A stretch of DNA of 64,000 nt from Stygiolobus sp037389425 (GTDB lineage: Archaea > Thermoproteota > Thermoprotei_A > Sulfolobales > Sulfolobaceae), in contig NZ_JBBHKR010000047.1 in the NCBI RefSeq assembly GCF_037389425.1, forward strand, positions 15,747-79,746, read 5' to 3'. This document shows, in pieces, positions 55,335-64,000 of this stretch. The translations under genes were made by a program, and so were the position numbers. Each line of letters begins with the position of its first letter. The first letter of the stretch is position 1. Under the pieces are notes generated by a model. That model was given only the letters and a program-made list of their open reading frames with translations. It was not told the DNA's origin and made no database searches.

Positions 55335-58067
55335 TTACAATATAATGCCAGTGTCCCTTTCATCTCTCCTGCCTAACGTCAGAAGTCCTACCTTTATTGA
55401 CCCTGGCTTAAACTTATTACTAGTGATTACTGACGGATTCACCATAGGCTGTATATTTGCACACATAAATGCCAAACCTTGACTCTTAGCGTTGTCTATG
55501 ATGTCTTTAATGATAGTGAGGGCTGAAGTATAATGAGTGTTAAAGATTTTGTTAAAATTTTCTATAAATTTCTTCTCATCATCTATAAGCTTTACAACTT
55601 CCTCGGCTTGGGGAAACTTTAACGTTATTATAATTTCAGGGTGTTCGTTCCCCTCATGCTCAAGATAGACTTGTTCCCCCTTTACCGTAATTTTGTGACC
55701 GTGATGGCTTAAACTGAAACCGTCTTCTAAAGTTATGATGGGTGTGGTAAAAGAGAATAATTCAAAATTTTTTCTAGTTACTATTATCGTCCTATTATTA
55801 ACTGTTATTGTATTTCTATCCGGCACGTAGATTATTATAGGTAGAGCCACATTCCTAAAAGTCTCATAATCCGTAGATTTCACGCCGAGAGAACTTTGAG
55901 AAGAAACCGGAAAAGGTAAGCCACAATCGATCTCATTTATTACCGATGCAAATTCCTCAGCGTTAAATTTGGACGGTATCTCGTTCTCAGGCGGGAGCCT
56001 CAGACCTCTTATCAACGTGTTTAGCATATACTGCCTAAATAAAGGCAACATTACATCTTTACCTCTCTTTCCGTGTCTTGTTAAGTGTTTATAATAGAAA
56101 TCGATTAATCCCTCCATACTAGTTGTAGCACTCTTTATCTCAGACTTTGTGACGTTAGCCTTATTTATACCGTGAAGATAAAAGTGACTTCTACTGACTT
56201 TAATTCCGTTTGCCTCCAATAATTTTATGAAATAAGCGTCCCTTAAAGTTAGAATAAGATCATAAATAAACTTCTCTCTATTGTCGTCGTATACAAGCCT
56301 GAGAATATTTCTTGTGAACGAGGATCTAGGGTTATAACATATTCTTTCTAATAATCCATAAACTCGGTGCATATCGTACTTTAACTTAGCACTAGTGATT
56401 TCGAATGCTTTTATGGAGAGTTCTGCTATTTTCCTTACGTCAGGCTTTGGCTGAGTTTTATTGTTAAAGAAAATTGTTACTACTAAGTCATTAAGAAACC
56501 TCATCAGAAACTCGTGTCTAGCATCTAGTTGTTTAACAATATCTATGTCTAACTCGTTCACTCGTTCGATTATGTTCCTAACAGTGTTTATAACCTTCTC
56601 AATCCCGCCTAAGAGGATTAAACTGCCGTCTAAAAGGATATTTACAAATAGATCCCCTAATCCGTAGTAAACTTTACACCCCAACTGTTCCTCCACGAAA
56701 GGTATTGAAAACAAGTAACTACCTTCACGTTGAAGTAAAAGACTGCTAAAAGGAATATAATAGTGAGAATTCCGACAATCCGAACTCGTAAGTTCGTATA
56801 TTGCCTTTGAGAAATAAAATGAAGGGGTATCGTAATTGAATTTCTTTCCTAATAATTTTTCGAGGATTTCTGACTGATATTTTCTAATCTTCTTTACTTG
56901 ATATTCCTTAAAATTCTTTAATAATAATAAAGATGACTCTGTTTCGTTTCTGTTCACTGTCGCTATTAATTCTTTTAGAAAGTCTAACGTGATTATAGGA
57001 GTTACTAATAGGTAAAAATCTCCTTGTTTTACAAGAGTCAAATCTTCTACCCTTATATAACCAACGTCATTCACAAATTCTTTTCTAGATATAATATCTA
57101 AATAGTTTTTCACATATTCCTTTATTCTTTCTGGCGGAGCTACAAACATATTTATGAATAATTTCTCTGTTCCGCCTACGTACTCAGCTTGTTTACCTAC
57201 AATATAAATTGGGACAAACTCCGTAAAGAAGTCTAAAAGCTCTTCGAAGAATATAGCGGAAAAGGACTTATCCAACGTCTCTGTAATCGATTTGGTTCCT
57301 ACTAAAATGAGGTATTCGTCCGGTCTATTTGGTTTTAACTCTATTATCAACCGATCTAAGTCATCTCTCAAAGCGTTGAGACAAGCTAATTCCTCACGCT
57401 TTCCCGTGTAAGAAGCTCTGCAAGGCTTGTATAATGTCTTACCCATATCTTTAAGTTCGCCTTTTTCAAATTTGTACACATTTAGCGGATATTCTGATGC
57501 ATAGCTTAATATACTCCCTACTATCGATTGATAGAACTGATTATCAAAGACTTTCGACGTAATATATTCCACTCTTATGTCTTGGATTATACAAAATCTT
57601 TCTATAAATTCTATCCTGTTTTCCTTAGGACTTTCCATCATCAACTCAAAAAGAAACTTATGCGTACCGCTCTCCCTTATGACAATCGGGACGTAGAAGG
57701 ATACAACTACCAAATATTTCTTCCCTTGTATATCAACGTGATACCTCGTTTCATTATTGGGTCTCTTAAGTTTTATTTTCCTCGTAGATCTTGTTTGTGC
57801 TACACTTTCCGTTTGACCCTCCAGTTTAAAGTATAACCTCATTTGATCTGAGCCGGAATCCACATCTCTTAAGACAAGATAGAATTCATTTGGAAGGTTT
57901 ACGATTTCAGGAATATTGATCTCTATTTCGGATTCTCTGGGCTCGTCCATACTTGTGGGATAATTAACGAGAAATGTAGACGACATATATACGTTTATTC
58001 CCTCTATAGGGATCCTCAACTTTCTAGTAGGTGAACGAGTGTGATCAAAGCTCTTGATAATATTCAT
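55335..58067 (-). CDS. Large unknown protein (about 910 residues), first gene of the cassette
   Basis: No known family was recognised. The N-terminal 200 residues look beta-rich, the middle is mixed (DEYLILVGTKSITETLDK), residues about 400-700 are mainly helical, and the C-terminus is again beta-rich. There are no P-loop, no nuclease motif that I can name, no signal peptide and no transmembrane helix. I choose the ATG at 58067: a TATA-like TTTATAGTA lies about 28 bases upstream, while the TTG at 58082 lies too close to it. This is the lead gene of the operon 52605-58067. Confidence 0.7.
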   Translation of the reverse strand: MNIIKSFDHTRSPTRKLRIPIEGINVYMSSTFLVNYPTSMDEPRESEIEINIPEIVNLPNEFYLVLRDVDSGSDQMRLYFKLEGQTESVAQTRSTRKIKLKRPNNETRYHVDIQGKKYLVVVSFYVPIVIRESGTHKFLFELMMESPKENRIEFIERFCIIQDIRVEYITSKVFDNQFYQSIVGSILSYASEYPLNVYKFEKGELKDMGKTLYKPCRASYTGKREELACLNALRDDLDRLIIELKPNRPDEYLILVGTKSITETLDKSFSAIFFEELLDFFTEFVPIYIVGKQAEYVGGTEKLFINMFVAPPERIKEYVKNYLDIISRKEFVNDVGYIRVEDLTLVKQGDFYLLVTPIITLDFLKELIATVNRNETESSLLLLKNFKEYQVKKIRKYQSEILEKLLGKKFNYDTPSFYFSKAIYELTSSDCRNSHYYIPFSSLLLQREGSYLFSIPFVEEQLGCKVYYGLGDLFVNILLDGSLILLGGIEKVINTVRNIIERVNELDIDIVKQLDARHEFLMRFLNDLVVTIFFNNKTQPKPDVRKIAELSIKAFEITSAKLKYDMHRVYGLLERICYNPRSSFTRNILRLVYDDNREKFIYDLILTLRDAYFIKLLEANGIKVSRSHFYLHGINKANVTKSEIKSATTSMEGLIDFYYKHLTRHGKRGKDVMLPLFRQYMLNTLIRGLRLPPENEIPSKFNAEEFASVINEIDCGLPFPVSSQSSLGVKSTDYETFRNVALPIIIYVPDRNTITVNNRTIIVTRKNFELFSFTTPIITLEDGFSLSHHGHKITVKGEQVYLEHEGNEHPEIIITLKFPQAEEVVKLIDDEKKFIENFNKIFNTHYTSALTIIKDIIDNAKSQGLAFMCANIQPMVNPSVITSNKFKPGSIKVGLLTLGRRDERDTGIIL

Positions 58068-58128
58068 AACATACACTCTCAAAAAATAATACTATAAACT
58101 TTGTTCACATAGAGCATTCATAAGGTAT

Positions 58129-58830
58129 CTACAGTTCCCCTAATGAACCGAACACCACTTCGTCTCCACTTTCGCAGAAATAAGATAAGGAAGAAGAAAA
58201 CACTACGTTCCCTTTTCGGTAGAGTTTATAATACTCACTAGGTATACCTTTCTTTTTCACGTAATCTTCGTTGTAAAAATTGGCGTAGAGGAGTTGCGGT
58301 ATGCCTTTCTCCCTAGGGATCCTCAGGATGAATAAGTTTAGTGCACTCTTAGTAAACTTCTTCAATTTGTCTATAGACTCTTTACTCAATCCTTCCCTGA
58401 CGAGAAATTTCCCTATGAGTTCCGAATCGACCATAAACTGAGGGTCTATTCCCAAATATTTCCCTAAAGAAAACTTATCAACACTACCATTGTGAGCAAA
58501 ATAGAGTAGCTCATGTGGGGTAGACTCTATGTAAGGGTGTGAGAACTTCGAGTCGACTAATTCTTTCTGCGAAGCTAATCTAGCGTGTATGATCACCCAA
58601 ATCTGACCTTCCAAAATATCTAATATTTTCCACAATTTATTATCAGAAAAGATCGGCAAACTACTTCTGTAGTGAATTAAGGTTCCGCTGTCACTATACA
58701 CGACTATACCCCACCCGTCACCATGAACATCGCCAGTAATAGGATCCTTTTCTGCAGCCTTTACAAGACAAGAGACATAATTTTTCAACTCCTCCTTGCT
58801 TTTTCCCTTATATGCAAGCATCCTACACAA
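58129..58830 (-). CDS. Class II glutamine amidotransferase domain protein (YafJ-like)
   Basis: The 233-residue protein begins MCRMLAYKG; after removal of Met, Cys2 is the Ntn nucleophile. HGDGWGIVVY, IIHARLAS and FAHNGSVDKF are the conserved glutaminase motifs (Arg, Asn and Gly sites). There is no synthase domain, so it is a stand-alone member like YafJ, whose substrate is unknown. It is co-directional with the cassette downstream, but a promoter-sized gap separates them. Confidence 0.88.
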   Translation of the reverse strand: MCRMLAYKGKSKEELKNYVSCLVKAAEKDPITGDVHGDGWGIVVYSDSGTLIHYRSSLPIFSDNKLWKILDILEGQIWVIIHARLASQKELVDSKFSHPYIESTPHELLYFAHNGSVDKFSLGKYLGIDPQFMVDSELIGKFLVREGLSKESIDKLKKFTKSALNLFILRIPREKGIPQLLYANFYNEDYVKKKGIPSEYYKLYRKGNVVFSSSLSYFCESGDEVVFGSLGEL

Positions 58831-58984
58831 AGCTAATCGTTCATATTAACCGCTTAGTCGGATTTTAATTTACCTTTAATTCTTCAACGAGTGTGAAGAC
58901 CTTATTGTTTGTTTACTGTAAATAAGATCCAAACTTTCGGTTCAGCCAAAGTGGGCAAATAAGTTAAAAACATAAAAAAGTTAT

Positions 58985-59518
58985 TTAAACTAACCCGCTG
59001 GTAAGTACAATGAATCCAACAGAATATAGTATTGCAACTGCTAATCCTTTCAGTACTTTTTTCGATATCCTTTTAGACAAGTCCCTAAACACAAATAAAC
59101 TCCATAAGAAACCCAGGGAACCCCCTATCAATCCCAACGCACTACCAGATATTATCCATGCACTTACAGAAAATATATCGACTTCCAGTCCCTCAGCTAC
59201 AATACCGATAAAGGCGAGCAGGAAAGCACTGTTCGGTTCAGGATAATTGTCCGCATAAAGGAAGTAGGTGGCTAAAGACACGAGTAGAAGTCCTAACAAG
59301 AGTTTCATATAATATTCTGTTACATCGGACACCAGAATAGGTAGAATGATGAAAGTTAAATACAACATTAGTGTAACGACCAAAATACCACTGATTACAC
59401 CCATGTTAGCTTTAGCTTTATCTTTCAAAGACGCTAGGCTCCAAAATATACTCATTTCAAATCCTTCGAAAGAGGAGGGAATAAAAGAGGCTAAAAAACC
59501 TACCTCATTTATATCCAT
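58985..59518 (-). CDS. Membrane protein with two EGxE motifs (FTR1-like pattern)
   Basis: The 177-residue protein has about six helices. Two similar acidic motifs occur, SFEGFEMSIFW near residue 16 and VAEGLEVDIFSV near residue 108. They suggest an internal duplication with a metal or cation path, as with the R-E-G-x-E motifs of FTR1 iron permeases. The family is not certain. It overlaps the end of the phosphoesterase gene by 14 bases, and the two are probably co-expressed. Confidence 0.7.
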   Translation of the reverse strand: MDINEVGFLASFIPSSFEGFEMSIFWSLASLKDKAKANMGVISGILVVTLMLYLTFIILPILVSDVTEYYMKLLLGLLLVSLATYFLYADNYPEPNSAFLLAFIGIVAEGLEVDIFSVSAWIISGSALGLIGGSLGFLWSLFVFRDLSKRISKKVLKGLAVAILYSVGFIVLTSGLV

Positions 59519-61097
59519 TACTTCCCACCTTATTACCAGACCTCAACCTTAGTGCTCCCGCGGCTAAGAATCCTATTAGACCCGAGTATGTATAGTATTG
59601 AACTACGAAAGAATACATCACAAATGATGAGTTATAGTATAGAGCTATACCGGTAACTAATAACATTAAAACTAATGATAAATTTAGTAGAAGCTTCCTC
59701 TTAGACCTTATTAAAAATGACGTTACTATCAATGCAAACCCCGTAAATGTCATGGGAAATAAGAATGAGACTGCAGGGGCTGGGTACACTTGAGCGTAAG
59801 ACTGTCCTTGAGATACCTTAGCTATATAACCGTAATGAACCGGGTACTGTAAAGGTATTGGATAAGTCCAGTTATTAGGCGTCAAAATTATTGGAGGCCT
59901 TGGCTTCGAAGAGAAGTTGAAAGCTTGTAAAATACCTTCCACATCACTATTCTCTACCCACTTCGTAAGCCATGGTAGATGCCAATTATAGTCTATAAAC
60001 CCCAGTAGAGTATAACCGGAAAGCGTGTAGTTGTCTATCCATGCCTCTTTAGCATAAGGGGATATTATAAGCAAAGGAGTCCTTTGTCCTAAGCCCATTG
60101 TGTTAATCGCAGGCGGGGTGATTTGGTCGTAATAACCTCCTCCTTCGTCAAACGTTATGAATATTACTGTTGAGTTCCAATAAGGGCTCTCCATTACTTG
60201 GTTTATAATGTTACTAAGCTCTACAGCACCCTTAGTGACGTTGTAAGGTGGGTGCATGTCATACTTGTCAGCGTTACATCCGATTAACATAACCCAACTT
60301 ACTGCCGGTAGTTCACCGTCCTTAAGGTCGTTAAAGAACGTAGCTAGGCCGTGAATGTGGGATTGATATTGTTGAATCCCTATAAACGCGTTTAACGGCC
60401 AAGGAATACCTCCCTGATAATCATAAACGAAATAGTCCCACGAGATACCGTAAGAGCTTAGCTGATAGAATATTGTCTGATTAATTGGAATTACATTAGA
60501 AGCACTATCGGTAAAGAAGTTAGGAGGTGCGCCGGTTAAGTAAGCAACCCTGTTAGGCTCCGTAAGCCCTAATACCGGAGCGTAGTAATTATCTGCTAAA
60601 ACATATTCCTCAGCGTAATCCCATAATATCCCTACCTGCTGATAGGAAAAGTAAGCCATAGACTGAGGGCCAGAGTAGTAGACAAAGCCTATCGGCTTTC
60701 CGAACCAATAATCCCCGTGATATGATGACCAACCTTCGTAAGGGTCTATCGTATCCCATGAATTAGCGTAATAAGGATGTGATACACCAGCTAACGGAAA
60801 CCAAGGGACGTTGGGTACCGTGATATAACTCAGGACTCCGTTTTTAGACTGTTGTAACTGACTATAATTGGTGTAAAGCCCTTCGGGCCACATGACAGAT
60901 AGAGTAATGTTATTCACTATAGGAGGCCATCCGAAGGGATATGTACCGAACAAGTTGTCAAAAGAGTGGTTTTCTTCGATTATGATAATGACGTGCTTTA
61001 TAGGAGTAGCAGTAGGGGTCTCTGAAGAAGCTATTGGAGAGAGTAAAATTAATACTACGAAAGATAGCATAATTAAGTCCCTAATTATAGATTTCAT
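59505..61097 (-). CDS. Exported phosphoesterase (phospholipase C/acid phosphatase family), membrane-anchored
   Basis: The protein of 530 residues has a hydrophobic signal sequence (LIMLSFVVLILLSPIASS). The phosphoesterase family core follows, with VIIIIEENHSFDNLFGTYP and DEGGGYYDQITPP carrying metal ligands. There are many N-x-S/T sites and two C-terminal hydrophobic helices. It should act outside the cell on phosphate esters. AGGTG lies six bases before the ATG at 61097; that ribosome site contains the alternative GTG. With the FTR1-like membrane gene it may form a phosphate or metal-linked unit. Confidence 0.85.
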   Translation of the reverse strand: MKSIIRDLIMLSFVVLILLSPIASSETPTATPIKHVIIIIEENHSFDNLFGTYPFGWPPIVNNITLSVMWPEGLYTNYSQLQQSKNGVLSYITVPNVPWFPLAGVSHPYYANSWDTIDPYEGWSSYHGDYWFGKPIGFVYYSGPQSMAYFSYQQVGILWDYAEEYVLADNYYAPVLGLTEPNRVAYLTGAPPNFFTDSASNVIPINQTIFYQLSSYGISWDYFVYDYQGGIPWPLNAFIGIQQYQSHIHGLATFFNDLKDGELPAVSWVMLIGCNADKYDMHPPYNVTKGAVELSNIINQVMESPYWNSTVIFITFDEGGGYYDQITPPAINTMGLGQRTPLLIISPYAKEAWIDNYTLSGYTLLGFIDYNWHLPWLTKWVENSDVEGILQAFNFSSKPRPPIILTPNNWTYPIPLQYPVHYGYIAKVSQGQSYAQVYPAPAVSFLFPMTFTGFALIVTSFLIRSKRKLLLNLSLVLMLLVTGIALYYNSSFVMYSFVVQYYTYSGLIGFLAAGALRLRSGNKVGSNGYK

Positions 61098-61154
61098 CAG
61101 AAACACCTAATAGATATTTTGAAGGTAATTTATAAAGTTGCCTAATAAAAAGAC

Positions 61155-62144
61155 TTACAATCCTACGTAAGGTATCGTCCTACCGAAACCGGTTAAATTC
61201 GCAACAATATCAACAATGATTAATAACACTATCACTGCAAACATAATATAATCCAGTTTACCAAGAGTTAGATTAACTAATGACGTCCTGCTGGGATAAG
61301 CCCTGAAACCTCTAGTATCGGCTGAAATTGCCAATGTTTTTGCTCCCCTAAATAAGTACACTATTGCCGGGACTATAGCCATTATTCCGGCGTAAAGGTA
61401 ATAAAATACCCTTAGAATCCTTGGCTTATTATGACTTAACCCTCTAAGTAACTGCATCTTTACGGAAGTATCTAAAACTTCGAAGATCTTAGGCACTGTC
61501 CTGACACCGACCATAACGGAGAATGTAATGGGGAGTGGGACCTTCATCTTGGTGAACATCCTAAAGATGTCAGAAGTTGTAGTTGTGAGAATTAAAAGAA
61601 GTGCTGAGACTAGTGTTGCCGTAACCCTAAAGGATGTCTGAAGACCGTAAATCAGCGCTTGCAAAGTGAGGACAGGCTCGTAACCCATATAAGTGAAATA
61701 ACTCGGCCACACCCATACGGTTTCGTAAGATGAAGGATTAGGGAATACCAACTCGAGAACGCTAGTGGGAGTATAAGGAGCTATCGCCCACGTAGAGCCT
61801 ATAATTGTAGAGAACACTAAGAGTATTACGTAAAGGAATTTCTTAAGACCGTTATTAAGAGTTAGATAAAGAGGAAGTATAGCTAGAGTTAGTAGAGCAC
61901 CTATCCACCATATAGTAGTTGAAGCAACAACCATAACCACAACTCCGAAAACCAACTTTGTAATCGGATTCAATTTGTAAAGGAATGTACTTCCTCTCTC
62001 AAACCTGGTCAGCTCGATAAAACCCCTAAGACCTATTGCACCAATTATTATTACGACGGGTAATGCTACACCATAAAAGAACAGAAACCAACTTATCACG
62101 TTTTGAGTTAGGGGATTTTCATAAAGGAAATTCCAAGGAACCAT
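61155..62144 (-). CDS. ECF transporter T component (EcfT)
   Basis: The 329-residue membrane protein has about six or seven helices and the EcfT hallmark SADTRGFRAYPSR, the Ala-Arg-Gly coupling segment that contacts the ATPases. It joins the substrate-binding S component to the ATP-driven pair. It overlaps the ATPase gene by 26 bases. The transported vitamin or metal depends on the S component, which seems broken here (63678-63899). Confidence 0.85.
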   Translation of the reverse strand: MVPWNFLYENPLTQNVISWFLFFYGVALPVVIIIGAIGLRGFIELTRFERGSTFLYKLNPITKLVFGVVVMVVASTTIWWIGALLTLAILPLYLTLNNGLKKFLYVILLVFSTIIGSTWAIAPYTPTSVLELVFPNPSSYETVWVWPSYFTYMGYEPVLTLQALIYGLQTSFRVTATLVSALLLILTTTTSDIFRMFTKMKVPLPITFSVMVGVRTVPKIFEVLDTSVKMQLLRGLSHNKPRILRVFYYLYAGIMAIVPAIVYLFRGAKTLAISADTRGFRAYPSRTSLVNLTLGKLDYIMFAVIVLLIIVDIVANLTGFGRTIPYVGL

Positions 62145-63681
62145 ATTTCATCACCAAATACTCCGTGGGAGGATGAATCCCAAGCCCTTCTTTGGAAAAT
62201 ATTTCCTCCGGTTTATCGTCAGCAACTATCCTTCCCTTTTCCATAACTACCACTCTATCACAGAACTTATCTACGAACCTTGAGTCATGCGTGACTATTA
62301 GGAAGGAAAATCCCTTATCTCTCAGGTACTGAACTTCTTTTCCAAACATCTCTCTGTGATACCAGTCTTGTCCGCTCGTGGGTTCGTCCATTAAAAGTAC
62401 TTTAGAACCAGAAGCAATAACTGAAGCCATAGCCACCCTCCTCCTCTGACCCATCGACAGCATTAAAGGGTCTTCACGCCTTATTTCGTATAAAGAAAAC
62501 ATCTTTAGAATCTCGTCCAGCCTCTCTCTACTATAAATACCTCTATTTTTCATAGCAAAAGCAACTTCGTCTTCAACCGTTCTTTTTATAAACATCACGT
62601 CAAAGTTTTGAGGTAAGTATCCAATGTAAGCACCCCTTTCCATAATACTCGATTTGCTCAAGTCCTTTCCCTCTACTACCAGCTTTACCTCTGACTTCAA
62701 ATTACGGTCTAAAATACCCATGATCGCCTTTAACAGAGTAGACTTTCCGGCACCGTTCTTACCCATTAGTGCGGTTATTTCACCCTTACGTAAGGTTAAA
62801 GACGTGTCTACTATTACCTTACTTGACTTCTTGTCCCAAACTTTCACCTCTGCATGTAAAATTGTGCTGTCCCCTTTCATCCTAGGTGGAGGTATATAAA
62901 CGTAATCTTTAAGGGATTTACGGGTTCCTAAGTGTGAATAGTAATCCGGTACTTCCACCCCGGCCTCCCTTAAGAGGTGAACCTTATCGAAAAGCTCCTC
63001 TTTTTTAACGTCAAAAACTAACCTGCCTTTTTCTACTAAAACTACTCTATCAACATAAGGTAAAACCCTTTCCAACTTATGTTCAACAATTATTAACGTC
63101 CTTTTCTCCTGCCTGAACTTCTTTACAAGGGAAAAAATCTGAGCTGTTCCCTCAGGATCGATATTAGAGGTGGGTTCATCAAGAATCAAAGCCTTAGGGT
63201 TCATGGCCAAAACTGAAGCAATGACTGTCCTCTGTAACTCACCTCCAGAAAGCTGTATCGTCTCCATATCTAAAAGTTCATGAACTCCAGTGATCTTTGA
63301 TGTCTCGATCACTCTGTTCATTATCTCTTCGGGGGGTAACATCAGGTTCTCCGGACCGAACGCAATTTCGTCTATGACCTTGTGATTAAAAACCTGCATT
63401 TCAGGGTCTTGTAAAACTGTCCCCACTTCTTTTGCAATATCGAAAATAGGAGTCTTCCTCGGATCCTTACCGAAGACGTTTATTTCCCCTTTTACATTAG
63501 CAGAAATCATATTAGGGATTACGCCATTGATTACGTTTATAAGTGTCGACTTACCGGATCCAGACTTACCCACTATCAAAATAGACTCTCCTTCCTCTAC
63601 GTGAAAATCATGAACTACCAGAGACGGTTTGGCTCTACCTGTATATGCCACCTCTACGTTTCTTAGCTCTATTACATTCAC
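62119..63681 (-). CDS. ECF transporter ATP-binding protein with two ABC domains
   Basis: The 520-residue protein holds two ATPase halves. The first has GKSGSGKST, LQDPEMQVF, LSGGELQR and LILDEPTSNID; the second has GKNGAGKST, LPQNFDVMF, LSMGQRRR and LLMDEPTSGQD. Each half is complete, so one polypeptide replaces the EcfA1/EcfA2 pair. It starts with a GTG at 63681, overlapping the stop of the S-like remnant (GTGA). It should energise the transport of a vitamin or metal with EcfT. Confidence 0.93.
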   Translation of the reverse strand: MNVIELRNVEVAYTGRAKPSLVVHDFHVEEGESILIVGKSGSGKSTLINVINGVIPNMISANVKGEINVFGKDPRKTPIFDIAKEVGTVLQDPEMQVFNHKVIDEIAFGPENLMLPPEEIMNRVIETSKITGVHELLDMETIQLSGGELQRTVIASVLAMNPKALILDEPTSNIDPEGTAQIFSLVKKFRQEKRTLIIVEHKLERVLPYVDRVVLVEKGRLVFDVKKEELFDKVHLLREAGVEVPDYYSHLGTRKSLKDYVYIPPPRMKGDSTILHAEVKVWDKKSSKVIVDTSLTLRKGEITALMGKNGAGKSTLLKAIMGILDRNLKSEVKLVVEGKDLSKSSIMERGAYIGYLPQNFDVMFIKRTVEDEVAFAMKNRGIYSRERLDEILKMFSLYEIRREDPLMLSMGQRRRVAMASVIASGSKVLLMDEPTSGQDWYHREMFGKEVQYLRDKGFSFLIVTHDSRFVDKFCDRVVVMEKGRIVADDKPEEIFSKEGLGIHPPTEYLVMKYGSLEFPL

Positions 63682-63899
63682 TGTCCCACCGCCCTAGCTA
63701 TGTAATATGCTAGAATCCCACCTATAATACCCATTATAATATCTCCGGGTAGGAATGCTTGTAGATGAAATATTATTTTCCCCCAGTTGGGAGCGTATGC
63801 ATATATGAATGGCCCGAAGAAACCACTATAAAACAATGGGTCTGGCAGTGCCCATAGAGCACCGACTATACCGCCCTCTACGGTAGACCCAAAATCATA
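63678..63899 (-). pseudogene. C-terminal fragment of an ECF substrate-binding (S) component, no start codon
   Basis: The frame is open from after a TAA at 63900-63902 to the TGA at 63678-63680 and encodes 73 residues with three hydrophobic segments, ending LPGDIIMGIIGGILAYYIAR as in S components. It has no ATG, GTG or TTG near its beginning. Adding one T to the T4 run near 63892 would join an ATG (63898) in frame, giving MIFGSTVEGG, but still only about 73 residues. It is probably a truncated or frameshifted S gene. AT-rich DNA with a TATA-like CTTATAAATT (63951-63960) lies upstream. Confidence 0.6.
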
Positions 63900-64000
63900 T
63901 TAGAAAAAATATTTCTGATAGGATAATATCTAATCCATAAAAAATAATGGAATTTATAAGAGTGTAAAGAATTGAAGAAAAGGTTTAAGGTGAGGGAGAC

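Overview
The window looks like a chromosomal segment of a thermoacidophilic crenarchaeon of the order Sulfolobales. Evidence for this: ribosomal protein L13e, a group II chaperonin (thermosome) subunit, an archaeal FAU-1-type RNA-binding protein, the ArnA/ArnB-like FHA/VWA pair known from Sulfolobus, a Tat-exported sulfur-type molybdoenzyme, frequent GTG/TTG starts, and many genes whose TATA-like box sits about 25-30 bases before the start codon (leaderless transcripts). No rRNA, tRNA or CRISPR array was found. I cannot name the genus.

Layout. (1) 1-11.5 kb: the end of an MFS transporter, then a respiratory molybdenum oxidoreductase locus. On the minus strand it encodes a TPR protein, a very large Tat-exported catalytic subunit, a four-cluster Fe-S subunit, a TorD-like chaperone, an unusual Fe-S accessory protein, a HAD-like protein lacking its catalytic aspartate, and a small DUF2299-like protein. 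The NrfD-like membrane anchor and a cysteine-containing winged-helix regulator lie on the plus strand. The substrate is probably a sulfur compound (sulfur, polysulfide, thiosulfate, tetrathionate or sulfite). (2) 11.7-20.8 kb: a gluconolactonase-like enzyme, an MFS transporter, a zinc-ribbon protein kinase, TrmO, a short-chain dehydrogenase gene broken both by a stop codon and by a 1.27-kb TnpB (IS200/IS605-type) element, a cluster of DUF1059 genes with one frameshift, and small unknown proteins. (3) 20.8-27.4 kb: an eight-gene cobalamin operon (cbiG-cbiE-cbiXC-cbiH-cbiD-cbiT-cbiL-cbiF) covering most of anaerobic corrin-ring synthesis. (4) 27.5-35.2 kb: an amino-acid permease, an orphan Csx1-like CARF protein, a TauE/SafE exporter, aconitase, FAU-1 and an AbrB-like protein. 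(5) 35.2-38.2 kb: ArnB-like VWA, ArnA-like zinc ribbon-FHA, and a divergent second VWA gene driven from a shared promoter gap. With the kinase at 14-15.7 kb these probably form the phospho-signalling set that represses archaellum genes. (6) 38.2-52.5 kb: mostly single-gene units (DsbA/FrnE-like, CBS pair, thermosome, isoaspartyl peptidase, transporters, L13e, an SPFH protein with a membrane partner, mutarotase, HAD, CDF, APC, PadR). (7) 52.6-58.1 kb: a four-gene cassette of unknown function (915-residue protein read as 910 from the preferred start, double winged-helix/coiled-coil protein, AAA-type ATPase, small protein). It is the best candidate here for an undescribed system. (8) 58.1-64 kb: a class II glutamine amidotransferase domain, a membrane protein with twin EGxE motifs, an exported phosphoesterase, and an ECF importer (T subunit, double ATPase) next to what looks like a start-less remnant of its S subunit.

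Functional links that follow from gene order and family knowledge: the sulfur molybdoenzyme with its maturation factors; vitamin B12 synthesis; kinase-FHA-VWA signalling; and the ECF vitamin or metal importer. Product names rest on motif recognition by eye; no database search was run.
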